From positions 1 through 63,362 of the forward strand of contig NZ_JALLIK010000090.1 in the NCBI RefSeq assembly GCF_023093595.1: DNA of 63,362 nt. Direction: 5' to 3'. Position 1 is the first letter of the stretch, and every line of letters begins with the position of its first letter. The position numbers and the translations under genes were made by a program. The notes under the pieces were generated by a model, which was not told the DNA's origin, searched no databases, and was given only the letters and a program-made list of their open reading frames with translations. Positions 60,989 to 63,362 of the stretch are shown here, one piece after another. Origin of the DNA: Thauera aromatica_A (lineage in GTDB: Bacteria; Pseudomonadota; Gammaproteobacteria; Burkholderiales; Rhodocyclaceae).

Positions 60989-61635
60989 GCCGGCAGCGCC
61001 TTTGCCGCGTCGGCCAACTCGGCGCGGGTATTGATGTTGCGGAACGCCGCTTCCTGGTCGTCGAAGGCGACTTCGACCACGTTCAGGCTGCCGTACCAAC
61101 GGTCGATCTTGCGTCCGCCGGCGGCGAGGAAGTCGCCGAGATGTCCGGCCAGCTCGCGCCGGCACAGGCAGAACACCGGATGGGCCTGGTCGAAGGTCTT
61201 CGCCACCGCGAGGTCGGCGCCGGCCGCGTGGAGCGCGGCGGCGAGCCGGGCGACGAGGTCGGCAGGTAGGAACGGCGAGTCGCAGGGAGCGGTCGCGACC
61301 AGCGGGTGGCGGGCGCGGACCAGCGCCGCGTGGAGGCCGGCGAGGGGGCCGGCGAAGCCGCCGACATCGTCGCCGAACACCGGGTAGCCGAAGGCTGTCC
61401 AGGTGTCGAGGTTCTGGTTGGCGTTGATCAGCAGCTCGTCGACCTGGGGGGCGAGGCGTTCGAGCGCGTGGGCGGCCATCGGCCGGCCGGCGAGCTCGAC
61501 CAGGCCCTTGTCGACGCCGCCCATGCGGCTGCCCTGGCCGCCGGCGAGGAGCACGCCGGTGATCCTGTGCTCGGCGGGGCGGGGGGACGGGTTCTGCGGC
61601 GAAACGTCGTTCTGGGTCTGCATGGTCATCTTCAT
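60973..61635 (-). CDS. mobA: molybdenum cofactor guanylyltransferase MobA
   Basis: MobA adds GMP to molybdopterin. The 220-aa protein has G-V-L-L-A-G-G-Q-G-S-R-M-G-G-V-D-K-G-L (nucleotide-binding), I-N-A-N-Q-N, and A-P-C-D-S-P-F-L-P (metal site). Three ATGs lie in the first five codons; the upstream one is taken. It converges on mobB with a 16-base overlap. The extended N-terminus (Q-T-Q-N-D-V-S-P-Q-N-P) is not conserved in the family. Confidence 0.95.
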   Translation of the reverse strand: MKMTMQTQNDVSPQNPSPRPAEHRITGVLLAGGQGSRMGGVDKGLVELAGRPMAAHALERLAPQVDELLINANQNLDTWTAFGYPVFGDDVGGFAGPLAGLHAALVRARHPLVATAPCDSPFLPADLVARLAAALHAAGADLAVAKTFDQAHPVFCLCRRELAGHLGDFLAAGGRKIDRWYGSLNVVEVAFDDQEAAFRNINTRAELADAAKALPAQRSK

Positions 61636-61755
61636 CGGGGAGATCGGTCGGGGGGAGGCTGAGCCGCTGCCGGGCGCGCGCGCGGCGGGGAAACGGCGCA
61701 GCAGATCGAAGAGGCGGCCGGAGGTGCGAAAACAGGGCCGGATCGGGCGGGGCGC

Positions 61756-62589
61756 TTAGTCGCGCTCGAAGCGGTCGGCGCCGGTAAACAACAGGTAGTG
61801 CCTGCCCTGCGCGCGGCCGATCATGGTGAGGCCGATCTTCTGCGCGATCTGCCAGCCCATATGGGTCAGGCCGGAGCGCGACACCAGGAAGGGAATGCCC
61901 ATCTGCGCGGTCTTGATCACCATTTCCGAAGTCAGCCGGCCGGTGGTGTAGAAGATCTTGTCGGCCCCGCCCACCCCGTCGAGCCACATCTGGCCGGCGA
62001 TCGCGTCGACCGCGTTGTGGCGGCCGACGTCCTCGAAGAACATCAGGATTTTGCAACCGTCCGGCGTGGCCCGGGCCAGCGCGCAGCCGTGGACCGCGCC
62101 GGCCTGCTTGTAGATCGATTCGTGGTGGCGCACCGCCTCCATCAGCGCATAGAGCGTCGATTGCTTCAGGTGGCGGCCGTGGGGCAGGCGGACCTGGTCG
62201 ATCTCGTCCATCAGCCCGCCGAACACCGTGCCCTGGCCGCAACCGGTGGTCACGGTGCGGCTGCCGAGCTTTTCGTCGGCCTCGTGCAGGCCACCGCGGG
62301 TGGTGACTGCGACCGCGTCCACCTCCCAGTCGACCTGCACTGCGGCGATCTCGTCCAGGCTCTTGACCAGGCGCTGGTTGCGCAGCCAGCCGATGGCGAG
62401 TGCCTCCGGCGCGGCGCCGAGCGTCATCAGGGTGACGATCTCGCGCTTGTCGACGTAAAGCGTGAGCGGGTGCTCGCCGGCGATCGGCGTCGGCACGGTC
62501 GTGCCGTGCTCATCCACGGCAGGAATCTCGACGGTGAGCGGGCGGCTGGCCCGGCTCAGCACAGGGCGAAGGGGAAGGTGGGCGTCCAT
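61756..62589 (-). CDS. fdhD: formate dehydrogenase accessory sulfurtransferase FdhD
   Basis: FdhD moves sulfur from IscS to the molybdenum cofactor for formate dehydrogenase. The protein has E-H-P-L-T-L-Y-V-D, F-F-E-D-V-G-R-H-N-A-V-D and T-T-G-R-L-T-S-E-M-V. Instead of the C-x-x-C loop of the E. coli enzyme it has G-C-G-Q-G-T with a single Cys. I prefer the ATG at 62589 because GAGG lies 9 bases before it but touches the ATG at 62598. Confidence 0.93.
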   Translation of the reverse strand: MDAHLPLRPVLSRASRPLTVEIPAVDEHGTTVPTPIAGEHPLTLYVDKREIVTLMTLGAAPEALAIGWLRNQRLVKSLDEIAAVQVDWEVDAVAVTTRGGLHEADEKLGSRTVTTGCGQGTVFGGLMDEIDQVRLPHGRHLKQSTLYALMEAVRHHESIYKQAGAVHGCALARATPDGCKILMFFEDVGRHNAVDAIAGQMWLDGVGGADKIFYTTGRLTSEMVIKTAQMGIPFLVSRSGLTHMGWQIAQKIGLTMIGRAQGRHYLLFTGADRFERD

Positions 62590-62697
62590 CGGTGCCATCC
62601 TCGGCAGGGCTGGACACCGATTGTAGCGGGATGGCGGCGTGTGGACACCCCGTGCCGGGAGTAAGCGGAATCCCGCATCGCAAAAAGCGTGTCGACA

Positions 62698-62721
62698 ACC
62701 TATGCTTCATGAAACATAGGT
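62698..62721. promoter_or_regulatory. 24-base near-perfect palindrome between fdhD and DUF3305 genes
   Basis: ACCTATG (62698-62704) and CATAGGT (62715-62721) flank the palindromic TTCATGAA, with one mismatched pair (C/A at 62705 and 62714). It lies in the 189-base divergent gap. It is AT-rich in a GC-rich region and looks like an operator or hairpin shared by the two formate-dehydrogenase-linked genes. Confidence 0.55.
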
Positions 62722-62778
62722 GTCGTCGCTGTTCGATGCGCAGCGTGTGTGCGCCCGTTTTCCATGGGGTGAAGCGCG

Positions 62779-63258
62779 ATGAAGCAGTTTCCGATTGCGG
62801 TGGTCATGGAGCGCCGCCGCCTGGACAACCTCTGGGTGGATGAGGCCTGGGAGGCGGTCGGCGTGGTGCCGGCTTTCGAAGAGGCCGATCCTGCTCCGCG
62901 CCAGATCGTCGCCGAGACCGAGCGCGCGCAATGGCGGGTGGGCGGCTTCGCCCTCGAGCTGTTCCGCGACGAAGCGGAAAACTATTTCAGCAATCTCAGC
63001 GCACCGGTGCCCAAAGTGTTCGTGATGTGGCGCCGGGAGGGCGAACTGGCGCTGCCGGCGGCGGTGTCGGTGAGCTATGGCGAGGCGGCGCGCTGGCTGG
63101 ATGCGGGCGAGCAGGTCGATGGCGTGCCGATGTCGCGCGAAGTCGCCGACTGGGTGGGTGAATTCGTCAATACCCATTACCGCCCCGAACCGCGCCGGAA
63201 AGTCAGGCGCAACGACCCCTTGGCCCAGGACCGGGTGGCATCCGGAGGGCAGGCATGA
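62779..63258 (+). CDS. DUF3305 protein, formate dehydrogenase-linked
   Basis: This 159-aa cytoplasmic protein is recognised as DUF3305 by F-P-I-A-V-V-M-E-R-R-R-L-D-N-L-W-V-D-E-A-W, then Y-F-S-N-L-S-A-P-V-P-K-V-F-V-M-W-R and S-Y-G-E-A-A-R-W-L-D. It ends in P-M-S-R-E-V-A-D-W-V-G-E-F-V-N-T-H-Y-R-P. Genes of this type usually precede a DUF3306 gene and a formate dehydrogenase operon. Its role is not known. Here the expected DUF3306 gene is replaced by the end of a probable transposase 11 bases after the stop. Confidence 0.85.
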   Translation: MKQFPIAVVMERRRLDNLWVDEAWEAVGVVPAFEEADPAPRQIVAETERAQWRVGGFALELFRDEAENYFSNLSAPVPKVFVMWRREGELALPAAVSVSYGEAARWLDAGEQVDGVPMSREVADWVGEFVNTHYRPEPRRKVRRNDPLAQDRVASGGQA

Positions 63259-63269
63259 GACACCCTGTG

Positions 63270-63362
63270 TCAACCCCCGGCGGTTTGAAGGAACGGCTTA
63301 GCTGCGCCGTGGTTGGCGACGTCATAGGGCTTGCGATCGGTCCAGGCACGCCAGAGCACACG
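63270..63362 (-). mobile_element. C-terminal end of a probable transposase, continues past window
   Basis: On the minus strand the window edge opens into a frame of 30 residues ending in a stop at 63270: R-V-L-W-R-A-W-T-D-R-K-P-Y-D-V-A-N-H-G-A, then A-K-P-F-L. This ending resembles the tails of IS110/IS116-type transposases, but only 30 residues are visible and the family is uncertain. GACAC/GTGTC (63259-63271), a small inverted repeat, may mark the insertion border. The insertion seems to have replaced the gene after DUF3305. Confidence 0.5.

Overview
The window is a contiguous, GC-rich chromosomal segment of a motile betaproteobacterium, most likely Rhodocyclales/Zoogloeaceae (Thauera, Azoarcus or Aromatoleum type). 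This placement is inferred from the very high third-position GC, the FlhDC master regulator coexisting with an FlhF GTPase, the cheA-cheW-aer-cheR-cheB-cheY-cheZ order, a SAH riboswitch on ahcY, and cobalamin, queuosine and molybdopterin genes typical of denitrifying betaproteobacteria. No database was consulted.

Region 1 (about 1-4120) is an accessory island. Its first 650 bases are visibly poorer in GC. It holds an orphan HicB antitoxin, an Rpn-family nuclease, a HigB/HigA-type pair, a broken XRE antitoxin and a Phd/VapC pair, nearly all on the minus strand. Both intact pairs have a palindromic operator at their promoter.

Region 2 (4329-28914, all plus strand) is a motility and chemotaxis cluster. 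It opens with a YcgR-like PilZ protein fused to a degenerate HD-GYP domain, then fliD-fliS-fliT, a fliK-like gene, a short flhB paralogue, flhD-flhC, motA-motB, cheA-cheW, an Aer-like receptor, cheR-cheB-cheY-cheZ, flhB-flhA-flhF, an flhG-like gene without an ATPase motif, flhE and fliA. Many neighbours overlap by 4 bases (ATGA or GTGA), indicating translational coupling. Two good sigma-28 promoters lie upstream of fliD and motA, so fliA at the end of the cluster should drive its late units. A 13-bp-stem hairpin closes the cluster.

Region 3 (28960-44800, mostly minus strand) is housekeeping and signalling: a YbiT-type ABC-F ATPase, a diguanylate cyclase with three tandem periplasmic binding-protein domains, a GST, an alpha/beta hydrolase with a 2Fe-2S ferredoxin, a VanZ-like membrane protein, tRNA-Lys(CUU), ruvC, ybjQ, an EamA transporter, yebC, a HerA-like ATPase (plus strand), and metF-tlyA-ahcY. 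The ahcY leader carries a clear SAH riboswitch, tying the methyl cycle (ahcY, metF) to S-adenosylhomocysteine.

Region 4 (44866-63362) holds psd, a chemoreceptor gene with a c-type haem motif that is broken by a frameshift, a RhlE-type helicase with GNR repeats, an M48 peptidase, a cobalamin block (btuF-cobD-cbiB on minus, cobQ-queF on plus), a small cytochrome c, an HDOD protein, a ferredoxin-type reductase, an SDR-like protein, a HemJ-like protein, and a molybdenum-cofactor/formate dehydrogenase block (mobB, mobA, fdhD, DUF3305). That block is cut at the right edge by the C-terminus of a probable transposase.

The main candidates for something new are the PilZ/HD-GYP fusion next to fliD, the ATPase-less FlhG-like protein beside a C-terminally enlarged FlhF, the triple-sensor diguanylate cyclase, and the haem-type chemoreceptor with its frameshift.
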